DNA of 64,000 nucleotides. It comes from Przewalskia tangutica (lineage: Eukaryota; Streptophyta; Magnoliopsida; Solanales; Solanaceae). The stretch is from positions 75,818,093-75,882,092 of the forward strand of contig CM056738.1 of assembly GCA_029844215.1 (NCBI GenBank), in the 5' to 3' direction. Under the pieces are notes generated by a model. That model searched no databases. It saw only the letters and a list, made by a program, of their open reading frames with translations, and was not told the DNA's origin. The number at the start of each line of letters is the position of its first letter. Within the stretch, counting starts at the first letter, position 1. Position numbers and translations under genes: made by a program. Positions 50,201 to 61,803 of the stretch are shown piece by piece.

Positions 50201-50942
50201 TTTGATTTTGGTGGTAGTTTATGGTAAGCAGAGCTGGCTGGGGTGTGTATGTAAAAGGAAACCCCGGATTCTCCGGCGAGAAATCCGGGCATGTCGGCGA
50301 CGAAAGCAGAAGGTTTTAGGGTTAGGGAGGGGCTGCGTTTAATTGAGGGGGACCAGGGAGAAAAGTGAGAAATTCTTTGGGCGTTTAAAGGATAAGGCGT
50401 GGTAGGGTCAACGAAGTAAGGGTGTGGGCCGCAGGTAAGATAAAGGGCTGGGTAATGGGCTGATTAGTAATTAGGGGTAGTATTAGGTTAGTTATTTTAA
50501 TTAGGTATTTATTTGGGTAGAACTCTAGGTATTAGTTTTAATTAATTAATTAGTAGTAAATTAAATTAATAGATTGTGCTTAAATTATTTAGGCGTTTTG
50601 ATTAGTCTAATTGTTATAAATGCGGGCGTGCTATTTAATTAGTGCTTGAGTTTAAATTATTATAAAGAAATAAAGACGGACGTGCTATTTAATTAATGCT
50701 TAATACTTTAGAATGCGACGCTATTATTTAAAATCTTATTATTAGGAATTATGACGAGACTCTAAGTGCGTAATTTTCTACGTAAGACGCGGTGCCATTA
50801 TTAAATTATTTATTTATGCATGTATTAATGTTTTATTGCTGCATTTTATTATTTTAAAATTATTAGAATTATTGTGGAAAATTAGTGTAATTTTATAGTT
50901 AATGACTGGACGGGAGGGTCAAAATTGGGTGTCAACAAAATG
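47238..50942 (+). mobile_element. Solo LTR of a large retrotransposon inserted in the array
   Basis: The element is 47243-50937 (3,695 bp), starting TGTAACACCC and ending GGGTGTCAACA. Five-base flanks are ATATG (47238-47242) and AAATG (50938-50942); uninterrupted units read AAATG at this point, so the left copy has one later mutation. I see no internal LTR boundary, primer-binding site or gag/pol frame, so it is best read as a solo LTR. GGAGTCGCCACCTAATT near 47317 and GGGTTAGGCACCCTGAAGG near 47453 are of a kind I associate with the long LTRs of Tat/Ogre-type Gypsy elements, from memory. A related LTR in opposite orientation begins at 63152. Confidence 0.8.
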
Positions 50943-51337
50943 TTAATCAGCAATAAAGTGGCTATTTGCTGATTTCTTCCCCCATCAATGTGGGTATTTT
51001 CATCCTTCTATAACAAGCTCGCCCATCTACACCAAAGTTTTGTTTTTATATATATTAAATGTATTAGGTTGGAAGAAAATTGTTTTTTATGGAAAATGTT
51101 TTTTTTTTTTGAATTTCATGGATCTCTTTTAGTTAGAAATGAGCTTAAGATGTGGAATTCATTAATCTATTAGAGATAAAGAAAATTTGATAAAAATAAA
51201 CAAAATATTTAAACTTATAAAGTTGATGAAACTAATTCTGCTGGTTCTACAGAATCCGCAGCTATATAGCTACTTTGTCAGCATCTTCTGCTGGTTAGAA
51301 AATTATATATTAAGTTGCATGGAGCACCTAACACCAA

Positions 51338-51409
51338 GTTGTTGTAGTATTGTGGTAAGTATTCCTGCCTGTCACGCGGGTGACCAGGGTTCGATCCACG
51401 GCAACGGCG
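51338..51409 (+). pseudogene. tRNA-Asp pseudogene, copy 50
   Basis: 72 nt; C3 to T, A14 to T, C29 to T, C49 to A and C61 to A. First copy after the LTR. Confidence 0.65.
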
Positions 51410-51895
51410 TCAATCTTTTTAAAATCGTTTAGAGTCGTTCCAAATTTTGTTTCTACCTTAAAAAGCATCTAAACGATCAAATAATTTTGAAACAATGGTT
51501 AAATGTTAATCAACAATAATGTGGCTATTTGCTGATTTCTTCCCCCATCAATGTGGGTATTTTCATCCTTCTAAAACAAGCTCGCCCATCTACTCCAAAG
51601 TTTTATTTTAATATATTAAATGTATTAGGTTGGAAGATTTTTTTTTTCATGGAAAATGTTTTTTTTTTGAATTTCATGGATCTCTTTTAGTTAAAAATGA
51701 GCTTAAGGTGTGAAATTCATTAATCTATTAGAGATAAAGAACACTTGATAAAAATAAACAAAATATTTAAACTTATAAAGTTGATGAAACTAATTCTGCT
51801 GGTTCTACAGAATCCGCAGCTATATACCTACTTTGTCAACATCTTCTGCTGGTTAGAAAATTATATATTAAGTTGCATGGAGCCCTTAACACCAA

Positions 51896-51967
51896 GTCGT
51901 TGTAGTATAGTGGTAAGTATTCCCGCCTGTCACGCGGGTGACCCGGGTAAAATCCCCGGCAACGGCG
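51896..51967 (+). pseudogene. tRNA-Asp pseudogene, copy 51
   Basis: 72 nt, consensus except TCG to AAA at 54-56, which removes the B box and T-loop contacts. Confidence 0.55.
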
Positions 51968-52866
51968 TCACTCTTTTTAAAATCGTTTAAAGTCGTTCCA
52001 AATTTTATTTCTACCTTAAAAAGCATCTAAACGATCAAATGATTTTGAAACAATGGTTAAATGTTAATCAGCAATAAAGTGGCTATATTTGCTGATTTCT
52101 TCCCCCATCAATGTGGGTATTTTCATCCTTCTAAAACAAGCTCGCCCATCTACACCAAAGTTTTGTTTTTATATATTAAATGTATTAGGTTGGAAGAAAA
52201 TTATTTTTCATGAAAAATATATTTTTTGAAAAAATAAGTGAGAGGCTTACTTATTTTCTTGTATTTTCTATATATACATAAAATATAACTTTCTCCGTTT
52301 TATGTTTAAGTCTTTACATGTTTCAATTGTCATATAACTATACCAGATGTAATTGTTGGGGTAAGTCGAGAATAAAATTTTAATTTTAGTTGCGCCTTAC
52401 TTATGTGTTTTGAACCCAACAAAATCCTTCACGTGGGAAGTTTAAAAGATGAGAAAACTTAACAGCTATCGGTCTGGGTGAGGATAAGCTTGATTCTTCA
52501 CAAACTTATCTCCAAAAAGCCGACCTTGTTAGGCTAGTGCTTGGCGTTCGTTTTATTTCATCATGTTCCATTCCAAATAGGCGCTAATATTAAATAATAA
52601 GTAAGCTAATTATCGTTAGACCAAATGTTCATCTCATTATCTTGAATCACCCTCCTCCCTTCTCCTCTCATTTTGTCTCGTCTAAATAAAATGAGTGTCT
52701 TTGTTAGGCTACGTCTCGACTACATTGTTGTCGCGTTCACAACCAATAAGTTATATATATAATAAAAATACTGGGTTCTACGAATCCGCACTATATAGCT
52801 ACTTCACAACATCTTACGTTTGGTTAGAAAATTATATATTAAGTTGCATGGAGCCCTTAACACCAA

Positions 52867-52935
52867 GTCGTTGTAGTATAGTGGTGAGTATTCACTTTGT
52901 CCACGCGGGTGACCCGGTTCGATCCGACAGCGGCG
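52867..52935 (+). pseudogene. tRNA-Asp pseudogene, copy 52
   Basis: 69 nt; A20 to G, CACTTTG anticodon-stem strand, shortened T arm. Partners are copies 57 and 61. Confidence 0.7.
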
Positions 52936-53840
52936 TCACTCGTTTTAAAATCGTTTAGAGTCGTTCCAAATTTTATTTCTACCTTAAAAAGCATCTAAAC
53001 GATCAAATGATTTTGAAACAATGGTTAAATGTTAATCAACAATAAAGTGGTTATTTGCTGATTTCTTCCCCCATCAATGTGGGTATTTTCATCCTTCTAA
53101 AACAAGCTCGCCCATCTACACCAAAGTTTTGTTTTTATATATTAAATGTATTAGGTTGGAAGAAAATTATTTTTCATGAAAAATATATTTTTTGAAAAAA
53201 TAAGTGAGAGTCTTACTTATTTTCTTGTATTTTCTATATATACATAAAATATAACTTTCTCCGTTTTATGTTTAAGTCTTTACATGTTTCAATTGTCATA
53301 TAACTATACCAGACAGAATTGTTGGGGTAAGTAATCAGAATAAAATTTTAATTTTCGTTGCGCCTTACTTATGTGTTTTGAACCCAACAAAATCCTTCAC
53401 GTGGGAAGTTTAAAAGATGAGAAAACTTAACAGCTATCGGTCTGGGTGAGGATAAGCTTGATTCTTCACAAACTTATCTCCAAAAAGCCGACCTTGTTAG
53501 GCTAGTGCTTGGCGTTCGTTTTATTTCATCATGTTCCATTCCAAATAGGCCGCTAATATTAAATAATAAGTAAGCTAATTATCGTTAGACCAAATGTTCA
53601 TCTCGTATACTGAATCACCCTCCCTCCCCTTCTCCTCTCATTTTGTCTCGTCCTAAATAAAATGAGTGTCTTTGTTAGGCTACGTCTCGACTACATTGTT
53701 GTCGCGTTCTCAACCAATAAGTTATATATATAATAAAAATACTCGGGTTCTACAGAATCCGCAGCTATATAGCTACTTCGTCAACATCTTCTGCTGGTTA
53801 GAAAATTATATATTAAGTTGCATGGAGCCCTTAACACCAA

Positions 53841-53912
53841 GTCGTTGTAGTATAGTGGTAAGTATTCCCGCCTGTCACGCGGGTGACCCGGGTTCGATCC
53901 CCGGCAACGGCG
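53841..53912 (+). tRNA. tRNA-Asp(GTC), copy 53, consensus
   Basis: Identical to consensus over 72 nt. The terminator is the weaker CGTTTTAAAA. Confidence 0.9.
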
Positions 53913-54390
53913 TCACTCGTTTTAAAATCGTTTAGAGTCGTTCCAAATTTTATTTCTACCTTAAAAAGCATCTAAACGATCAAATGATTTTGAAACAATG
54001 GTTAAATGTTAATCAGCAATAAAGTGGCTATTTGCTGATTTCTTCCCCCATCAATGTGGGTATTTTCATCCTTCTAAAACAAGCTCGCCCATCTACTCCA
54101 AAGTTTGGTTTTTATATATTAAATGTATTAGGTTGGAAGAAAAATATTTTTCATGGAAAATGTTTTTTTTTGAATTTCATGGATCTCTTTTAGTTAGAAA
54201 TGAGCTTAAGGTGTGGAATTCATTAATCTATTAGAGATAAAGAAAATTTGATAAAAATAAACAAAATATTTAAACTTATAAAGTTGATGAAACTAATTCT
54301 GGTTCTACGAATTGCGACTATATAGCTACTTTGTCAACATCTTCTGGTTAGAAAAGTATATATTAAGTTGCATGGAGCCCTTAACACCAA

Positions 54391-54462
54391 GTCGTTGTAG
54401 CATAGTGGTAAGTATTCCCGCTTGTCACGTGGGTGACCTTGGTTCGATCCTCGGCAACGGCG
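54391..54462 (+). pseudogene. tRNA-Asp pseudogene, copy 54
   Basis: 72 nt; T11 to C, C32 to T, C40 to T, C49 to T, G50 to T and C61 to T. One T-stem pair is lost and others become wobbles. Confidence 0.55.
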
Positions 54463-54948
54463 TCACTCTTTTTAAAATCGTTTAGAGTCGTTCCAAATTT
54501 TATTTCTACCTTAAAAAGCATCTAAACGATCAAATGATTTTGAAACAATGGTTAAATGTTAATCATCAATAAAGTGGCTATTTGCTGATTTCTTCCCCCA
54601 TCAATGTGGGTATTTTCATCCTTCTAAAACAAGCTCGCCCATCTACACCAAAGTTTGGTTTTTATATATTAAATGTATTAGGTTGGAAGAAAATTATTTT
54701 TCATGGAAAATGTTTTTTTTTGAATTTCATGGATCTCTTTTAGTTAGAAATGAGCTTAAGGTGTGAAATTCATTAATCTATTAGAGATAAAGAACACTTG
54801 ATAAAAATAAACAAAATATTTAAACTTATAAAGTTGATGAAACTAATTCTGCTGGTTCTACAGAATCCGCAGCTATATACCTACTTTGTCAACATCTTTT
54901 GCTGGTTAGAAAATTATATATTAAGTTGCATGGAGCCCTTAACACCAA

Positions 54949-55014
54949 GTCGTTGTAGTATAGTGGTAAGTATTCACTTTGTCAGCGGGTGACGGGTTTG
55001 ATCCGACAGCGGCG
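54949..55014 (+). pseudogene. tRNA-Asp pseudogene, copy 55
   Basis: 66 nt; CACTTTGTCAGCGGG anticodon arm, shortened T arm with TTTGATC loop. Confidence 0.7.
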
Positions 55015-55499
55015 TCACTCTTTTTAAAATCGTTTAGAGTCGTTCCAAATTTTATTTCTACCTTAAAAAGCATCTAAACGATCAAATGATTTTGAAACAA
55101 TGGTTAAATGTTAATCAGCAATAAAGTGGCTATTTGCTGATTTCTTCCCCCATCAATGTGGGTATTTTCATCCTTCTAAAACAAGCTCGCCCATCTACAC
55201 CAAAGTTTGGTTTTTATATATTAAATGTATTAGGTTGGATGAAAATTATTTTTCATGGAAAATATTTTTTTTGAATTTCATGGATCTCTTTTAGTTAGAA
55301 ATGAGCTTAAGGTGTGAAATTCATTAATCTATTAGAGATAAAGAACACTTGATAAAAATAAACAAAATATTTAAACTTATAAAGTTGATGAAACTAATTC
55401 TGCTGGTTCTACAGAATCCGCAACTATATACCTACTTTGTCAACATCTTCTGCTGGTTAGAAAATTATATATTAAGTTGCATGGAGCCCTTAACACCAA

Positions 55500-55571
55500 G
55501 TCGTTGTAGTATAGTGGTAAGTATTCCCGCCTGTCACGCGGGTGACCCGGGTAAAATCCCCGGCAACGGCG
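55500..55571 (+). pseudogene. tRNA-Asp pseudogene, copy 56
   Basis: 72 nt; identical to copy 51 (AAA at 54-56). Confidence 0.55.
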
Positions 55572-56478
55572 TCACTCTTTTTAAAATCGTTTAAAGTCGT
55601 TCCAAATTTTATTTCTACCTTAAAAAGCATCTAAACGATCAAATGATTTTGAAACAATGGTTAAATGTTAATCAGCAATAAAGTGGCTATATTTGCTGAT
55701 TTCTTCCCCCATCAATGTGGGTATTTTCATCCTTCTAAAACAAGCTCGCCCATCTACACCAAAGTTTTGTTTTTATATATTAAATGTATTAGGTTGGAAG
55801 AAAATTATTTTTCATGAAAAATATATTTTTTGAAAAAATAAGTGAGAGTCTTACTTATTTTCTTGTATTTTTTATATATACATAAAATATAACTTTCTCC
55901 GTTTTATGTTTAAGTCTTTACATGTTTCAATTGTCATATAACTATACCAGACAGAATTGTTGGGGTAAGTAATCAGAATAAAATTTTAATTTTCGTTGCG
56001 CCTTACTTATGTGTTTTGAACCCAACAAAATCCTTCACGTGGGAAGTTTAAAAGATGAGAAAACTTAACAGCTATCGGTCTGGGTGAGGATAAGCTTGAT
56101 TCTTCACAAACTTATCTCCAAAAAGCCGACCTTGTTAGGCTAGTGCTTGGCGTTCGTTTTATTTCATCATGTTCCATTCCAAATAGGCCGCTAATATTAA
56201 ATAATAAGTAAGCTAATTATCGTTAGACCAAATGTTCATCTCGTATACTGAATCACCCTCCCTCCCCTTCTCCTCTCATTTTGTCTCGTCCTAAATAAAA
56301 TGAGTGTCTTTGTTAGGCTACGTCTCGACTACATTGTTGTCACGTTCACAACCAATAAGTTATATATATAATAAAAATACTCGGGTTCTACAGAGTCCGC
56401 AGCTATATAGCTACTTCGTCAACATCTTCTGCTGGTTAGACAATTATATATTAAGTTGCATGGAGCCCTTAACACCAA

Positions 56479-56544
56479 GTCGTTGTAGTATAGTGGTGAG
56501 TATTCACTTTGTCGCGGGTGACCCGGTTCGATCCGACAGCGGCG
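56479..56544 (+). pseudogene. tRNA-Asp pseudogene, copy 57
   Basis: 66 nt; A20 to G, CACTTTGTCGCGGG anticodon arm, shortened T arm. Confidence 0.7.
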
Positions 56545-57030
56545 TCACTCGTTTTAAAATCGTTTAGAGTCGTTCCAAATTTTATTTCTACCTTAAAAAG
56601 CATCTAAACGATAAAATTATTTTGAAAAAAAGGTTAAATGTTAATCAGCCATAAAGTGGCTATTTTCTGATTTCTTCCATCAACGATGTGGGTATTTTCA
56701 TCCTTCTAAAACAAGCTCGCCCATCTACTCCAAAGTTTGGTTTTTATATATTAAATGTATTAGGTTGGAAGAAAAATATTTTTCATGGAAAATGTTTTTT
56801 TTTGAATTTCATGGATCTCTTTTAGTTAGAAATGAGCTTAAGGTGTGGAATTCATTAATCTATTAGAGATAAAGAAAATTTGATAAAAATAAACAAAATA
56901 TTTAAACTTATAAAGTTGATGAAACTAATTCTGCTGGTTCTACAGAATTCGCAGCTATATAGCTACTTTGTCAGCATCTTCTGCTGGTTAGAAAAGTATA
57001 TATTAAGTTGCATGGAGCCCTTAACACCAA

Positions 57031-57102
57031 GTCGTTGTAGCATAGTGGTAAGTATTCCCGCTTGTCACGCGGGTGACCTTGGTTCGATCCTCGGCAACGG
57101 CG
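57031..57102 (+). pseudogene. tRNA-Asp pseudogene, copy 58
   Basis: 72 nt; T11 to C, C32 to T, C49 to T, G50 to T and C61 to T, shared with copies 54 and 63. Confidence 0.55.
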
Positions 57103-57587
57103 TCACTCTTTTTAAAATCGTTTAGAGTCGTTCCAAATTTTATTTCTACCTTAAAAAGCATCTAAACGATCAAATGATTTTGAAACAATGGTTAAATGTT
57201 AATCATCAATAAAGTGGCTATTTGCTGATTTCTTCCCCCATCAATGTGGGTATTTTCATCCTTCTAAAACAAGCTCGCCCATCTACACCAAAGTTTGGTT
57301 TTTATATATTAAATGTATTAGGTTGGAAGAAAATTATTTTTCATGGAAAATGTTTTTTTTGAATTTCATGGATCTCTTTTAGTTAGAAATGAGCTTAAGG
57401 TGTGAAATTCATTAATCTATTAGAGATAAAGAACACTTGATAAAAATAAACAAAATATTTAAACTTATAAAGTTGATGAAACTAATTCTGCTGGTTCTAC
57501 AGAATCATGACTATATACCTACTTTGTCAACATCTTTTCTTTGGTTAGAAAATTATATATTAAGTTGCGTGGAGCCCTTAACACCAA

Positions 57588-57655
57588 GTCGTTGTAGTAT
57601 AGTGGTAAGTATTCACTTTGTCACGCGGTGACCGGGTTTGATCCTGACAGCGGCG
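57588..57655 (+). pseudogene. tRNA-Asp pseudogene, copy 59
   Basis: 68 nt; CACTTTG anticodon-stem strand, TTTGATC T loop, disordered T stem (GATCCTGACAGC). Confidence 0.7.
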
Positions 57656-58131
57656 TCACTCTTTTTAAAATCGTTTAGAGTCGTTCCAAATTTTATTTCT
57701 ACCTTAAAAAGCATCTAAACGATCAAATGATTTTGAAACAATGGTTAAATGTTAATCAGCAATAAAGTGGCTATTTGCTGATTTCTTCCCCCATCAATGT
57801 GGGTATTTTCATCCTTCTAAAACAAGCTCACATCTACACCAAAGTTTGGTTTTATATATTAAATGTATTAGGTTGGATGAAAATTATTTTTCATGGAAAA
57901 TATTTTTTGAATTTCATGGATCTCTTTTAGTTAGAAATGAGCTTAAGGTGTGAAATTCATTAATCTATTAGAGATAAAGAACACTTGATAAAAATAAACA
58001 AAATATTTAAACTTATAAAGTTGATGAAACTAATTACTGGTTCTAGTAATCCGCAACTATATACCTACTTTGTCAACATCTTCTTTGGTTAGAAAATTAT
58101 ATATTAAGTTGCATGGAGCCCTTAACACCAA

Positions 58132-58198
58132 GTCGTTGTAGTATAGTGGTAAGTATTCACTTTGTCACGCGGGTGACAGGTAAAATCCGACAACGGCG
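58132..58198 (+). pseudogene. tRNA-Asp pseudogene, copy 60
   Basis: 67 nt; CACTTTG anticodon-stem strand and shortened T arm with the AAA variant. Partner of copies 51 and 56. Confidence 0.7.
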
Positions 58199-59091
58199 TC
58201 ACTCTTTTAAAATCGTTTAAAGTCGCTCCAAATTTTATTTCTACCTTAAAAAGCATCTAAACGATCAAATGATTTTGAAACAATGGTTAAATGTTAATCA
58301 AGAATAAAGTGGCTATATTTGTTGATTTCTTCCCATCAATGTGGGTATTTTCATCCTTCTAAAACAAGCTCGCCATCTACACCAAAGTTTTGTTTTTATA
58401 TATTAAATGTATTAGGTTGGAAGAAAATTATTTTTCATGAAAAATATATTTTTGAAAAAATAAGTGAGTCTTACTTATTTTCTTGTATTTTTATATATAC
58501 ATAAAATATAACTTTCTCCGTTTTATGTTTAAGTCTTTACATGTTTCAATTGTCATATAACTATACCGCATGTAATTGTTGGGGTAAATCGAATAAAATT
58601 TTAATTTTCGTTGCCTTACTTATGTGTTTTGAACCCAACAAAATCCTTCACGTGGGAAGTTTAAAAGATGAGAAAACTTAACAGCTATCGGTCTGGGTGA
58701 GGATAAGCTTGATTCTTCACAAACTTATCTCCAAAAAGCCGACCTTGTTAGGCTAGTGCTTGGCGTTCGTTTTATTTCATCATGTTCCATTCCAAATAGG
58801 CCGCTAATATTAAATAATAAGTAAGCTAATTATCGTTAGACCAAATGTTCATCTCGTATACTGAATCACCCTCCCTCCCCTTCTCCTCTCATTTTGTCTC
58901 GTCCTAAATAAAATGAGTGTCTTTGTTAGGCTACGTCTCGACTACATTGTTGTCACGTTCACAACCAATAAGTTATATATATAATAAAAATACTCGGGTT
59001 CTACAGAGTCCGCAGCTATATAGCTACTTCGTCAACATCTTCTGCTGGTTAGACAATTATATATTAAGTTGCATGGAGCCCTTAACACCAA

Positions 59092-59163
59092 GTCGTTGTA
59101 GTATAGTGGTGAGTATTCCCGCCTGTCACGCGGGTGACCCGGGTTCGATCCCCGGCAACGGCG
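59092..59163 (+). tRNA. tRNA-Asp(GTC), copy 61
   Basis: 72 nt; only A20 to G in the D loop. All stems are consensus. Downstream run is TTGTTTTAAAA. Confidence 0.65.
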
Positions 59164-60068
59164 TCACTTGTTTTAAAATCGTTTAGAGTCGTTCCAAATT
59201 TTATTTCTACCTTAAAAAGCATCTAAACGATCAAATTATTTTGAAACAATGGTTAAATGTTAATCAACAATAAAGTGGTTATTTGCTGATTTCTTCCCCC
59301 ATCAATGTGGGTATTTTCATCCTTCTAAATAAGCTCGCCCATCTACACCAAAGTTTTGTTTTTATATATTAAATGTATTAGGTTGGAAGAAAATTATTTT
59401 TCATGAAAAATATATTTTTTGAAAAAATAAGTGAGAGTCTTACTTATTTTCTTGTATTTTCTATATATACATAAAATATAACTTTCTCCGTTTTATGTTT
59501 AAGTCTTTACATGTTTCAATTGTCATATAACTATACCAGACAGAATTGTTGGGGTAAGTAATCAGAATAAAATTTTAATTTTCGTTGCGCCTTACTTATG
59601 TGTTTTGAACCCAACAAAATCCTTCACGTGGGAAGTTTAAAAGATGAGAAAACTTAACAGCTATCGGTCTGGGTGAGGATAAGCTTGATTCTTCACAAAC
59701 TTATCTCCAAAAAGCCGACCTTGTTAGGCTAGTGCTTGGCGTTCGTTTTATTTCATCATGTTCCATTCCAAATAGGCCGCTAATATTAAATAATAAGTAA
59801 GCTAATTATCGTTAGACCAAATGTTCATCTCGTATACTGAATCACCCTCCCTCCCCCTTCTCCTCTCATTTTGTCTCGTCCTAAATAAAATGAGTGTCTT
59901 TGTTAGGCTACGTCTCGACTACATTGTTGTCGCGTTCTCAACCAATAAGTTATATATATAATAAAAATACTCGGGTTCTACAGAATCCGCAGCTATATAG
60001 CTACTTCGTCAACATCTTCTGCTGGTTAGAAAATTATATATTAAGTTGCATGGAGCCCTTAACACCAA

Positions 60069-60140
60069 GTCGTTGTAGTATAGTGGTAAGTATTCCCGCC
60101 TGTCACGCGGGTGACCCGGGTTCGATCCCCGGCAACGGCG
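60069..60140 (+). tRNA. tRNA-Asp(GTC), copy 62, consensus
   Basis: Identical to consensus over 72 nt; partner of copy 53, with the same CGTTTTAAAA terminator. Confidence 0.9.
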
Positions 60141-60626
60141 TCACTCGTTTTAAAATCGTTTAGAGTCGTTCCAAATTTTATTTCTACCTTAAAAAGCATC
60201 TAAACGATCAAATGATTTTGAAACAATGGTTAAATGTTAATCAGCAATAAAGTGGCTATTTGCTGATTTCTTCCCCCATCAATGTGGGTATTTTCATCCT
60301 TCTAAAACAAGCTCGCCCATCTACTCCAAAGTTTGGTTTTTATATATTAAATGTATTAGGTTGGAAGAAAAATATTTTTCATGGAAAATGTTTTTTTTTG
60401 AATTTCATGGATCTCTTTTAGTTAGAAATGAGCTTAAGGTGTGGAATTCATTAATCTATTAGAGATAAAGAAAATTTGATAAAAATAAACAAAATATTTA
60501 AACTTATAAAGTTGATGAAACTAATTCTGCTGGTTCTACAGAATTCGCAGCTATATAGCTACTTTGTCAGCATCTTCTGCTGGTTAGAAAAGTATATATT
60601 AAGTTGCATGGAGCCCTTAACACCAA

Positions 60627-60697
60627 GTCGTTGTAGCATAGTGGTAAGTATTCCCGCTTGTCACGCGGGTGACCTTGGTTCGATCCTCGGCACGGCG
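60627..60697 (+). pseudogene. tRNA-Asp pseudogene, copy 63
   Basis: 71 nt; same T11, C32, C49, G50 and C61 changes as copies 54 and 58, plus loss of one A in the acceptor 3' strand. Confidence 0.65.
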
Positions 60698-61178
60698 TCA
60701 CTCTTTTAAAATCGTTTAGAGTCGTTCCAAATTTTATTTCTACCTTAAAAGCATCTAAACGATCAAATGATTTTGAAACAATGGTTAAATGTTAATCATC
60801 AATAAAGTGGCTATTTGTTGATTTCTTCCCCATCAATGTGGGTATTTTCATCCTTCTAAAACAAGCTCGCCATCTACACCAAAGTTTGGTTTTATATATT
60901 AAATGTATTAGGTTGGAAGAAAATTATTTTTCATGGAAAATGTTTTTTTTTAATTTCATGGATCTCTTTTAGTTAGAAATGAGCGTAAGGTGTGAAATTC
61001 ATTAATCTATTAGCGATAAAGAACACTTGATAAAAATAAACAAAATATTTAAACTTATAAAGTTGATGAAACTAATTACTGGTTCTACGTAATCCGCATG
61101 ACTATATACCTACTTTGTCAACATCTTTTCTTTGGTTAGAAAATTATATATTAAGTTGCATGGAGCCCTTAACACCAA

Positions 61179-61246
61179 GTCGTTGTAGTATAGTGGTAAG
61201 TATTCACTTTGTCACGCGGTGACCCGGTTTGATCCCAAGAACGGCG
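61179..61246 (+). pseudogene. tRNA-Asp pseudogene, copy 64
   Basis: 68 nt; CACTTTG anticodon-stem strand, TTTGATC T loop, GATCCCAAGAACGG in place of the T stem. Confidence 0.7.
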
Positions 61247-61731
61247 TCACTCTTTTTAAAATCGTTTAGAGTCGTTCCAAATTTTATTTCTACCTTAAAA
61301 AGCATCTAAACGATCAAATGATTTTGAAACAATGGTTAAATGTTAATCAGCAATAAAGTGGCTATTTGCTGATTTCTTCCCCCATCAATGTGGGTATTTT
61401 CATCCTTCTAAAACAAGCTCGCCCATCTACACCAAAGTTTGGTTTTTATATATTAAATGTATTAGGTTGGATGAAAATTATTTTTCATGGAAAATATTTT
61501 TTTTGAATTTCATGGATCTCTTTTAGTTAGAAATGAGCTTAAGGTGTGAAATTCATTAATCTATTAGAGATAAAGAACACTTGATAAAAATAAACAAAAT
61601 CTTTAAACTTATAAAGTTGATGAAACTAATTCTGCTGGTTCTACAGAATCCGCAGCTATATAGCTACTTCGTCAACATCTTCTGCTGGTTAGAAAATTAT
61701 ATATTAAGTTGCATGGAGTCCTTAACACCAA

Positions 61732-61803
61732 GTCGTTGTAGTATAGTGGTAAGTATTCACGCCTGTCACGCGTGTGACCCTGGTTCGATCCCCGGCAATT
61801 GCG
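61732..61803 (+). pseudogene. tRNA-Asp-like, copy 65
   Basis: 72 nt; C28 to A is matched by G42 to T, so the anticodon stem CACGC/GCGTG still pairs. G50 to T, C68 to T and G69 to T weaken the T and acceptor stems. Confidence 0.5.

Larger units (their letters stand above)
51896..61246 (+). repeat. Higher-order repeat D: right-end block
   Basis: Copies 51-55 (L-L-S-S-S) recur as copies 60-64, and copies 56-59 are a partial version. Diagnostic marks in order are the AAA T loop (51, 56, 60), A20 to G (52, 57, 61), consensus (53, 62), T11 to C with a CCTTGG T stem (54, 58, 63). Confidence 0.75.

Noticed and set aside
47243..50937. Protein-coding gene inside the array gap
   Set aside because: Open frames there are short, mostly on the minus strand and without recognisable domains; ends and target duplication identify an LTR.
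9503..61803. tRNA-derived SINE family instead of tRNA genes
   Set aside because: Units lack poly(A) tails and target duplications, are head-to-tail in one orientation, and several keep a perfect 72-nt cloverleaf with a T-run.
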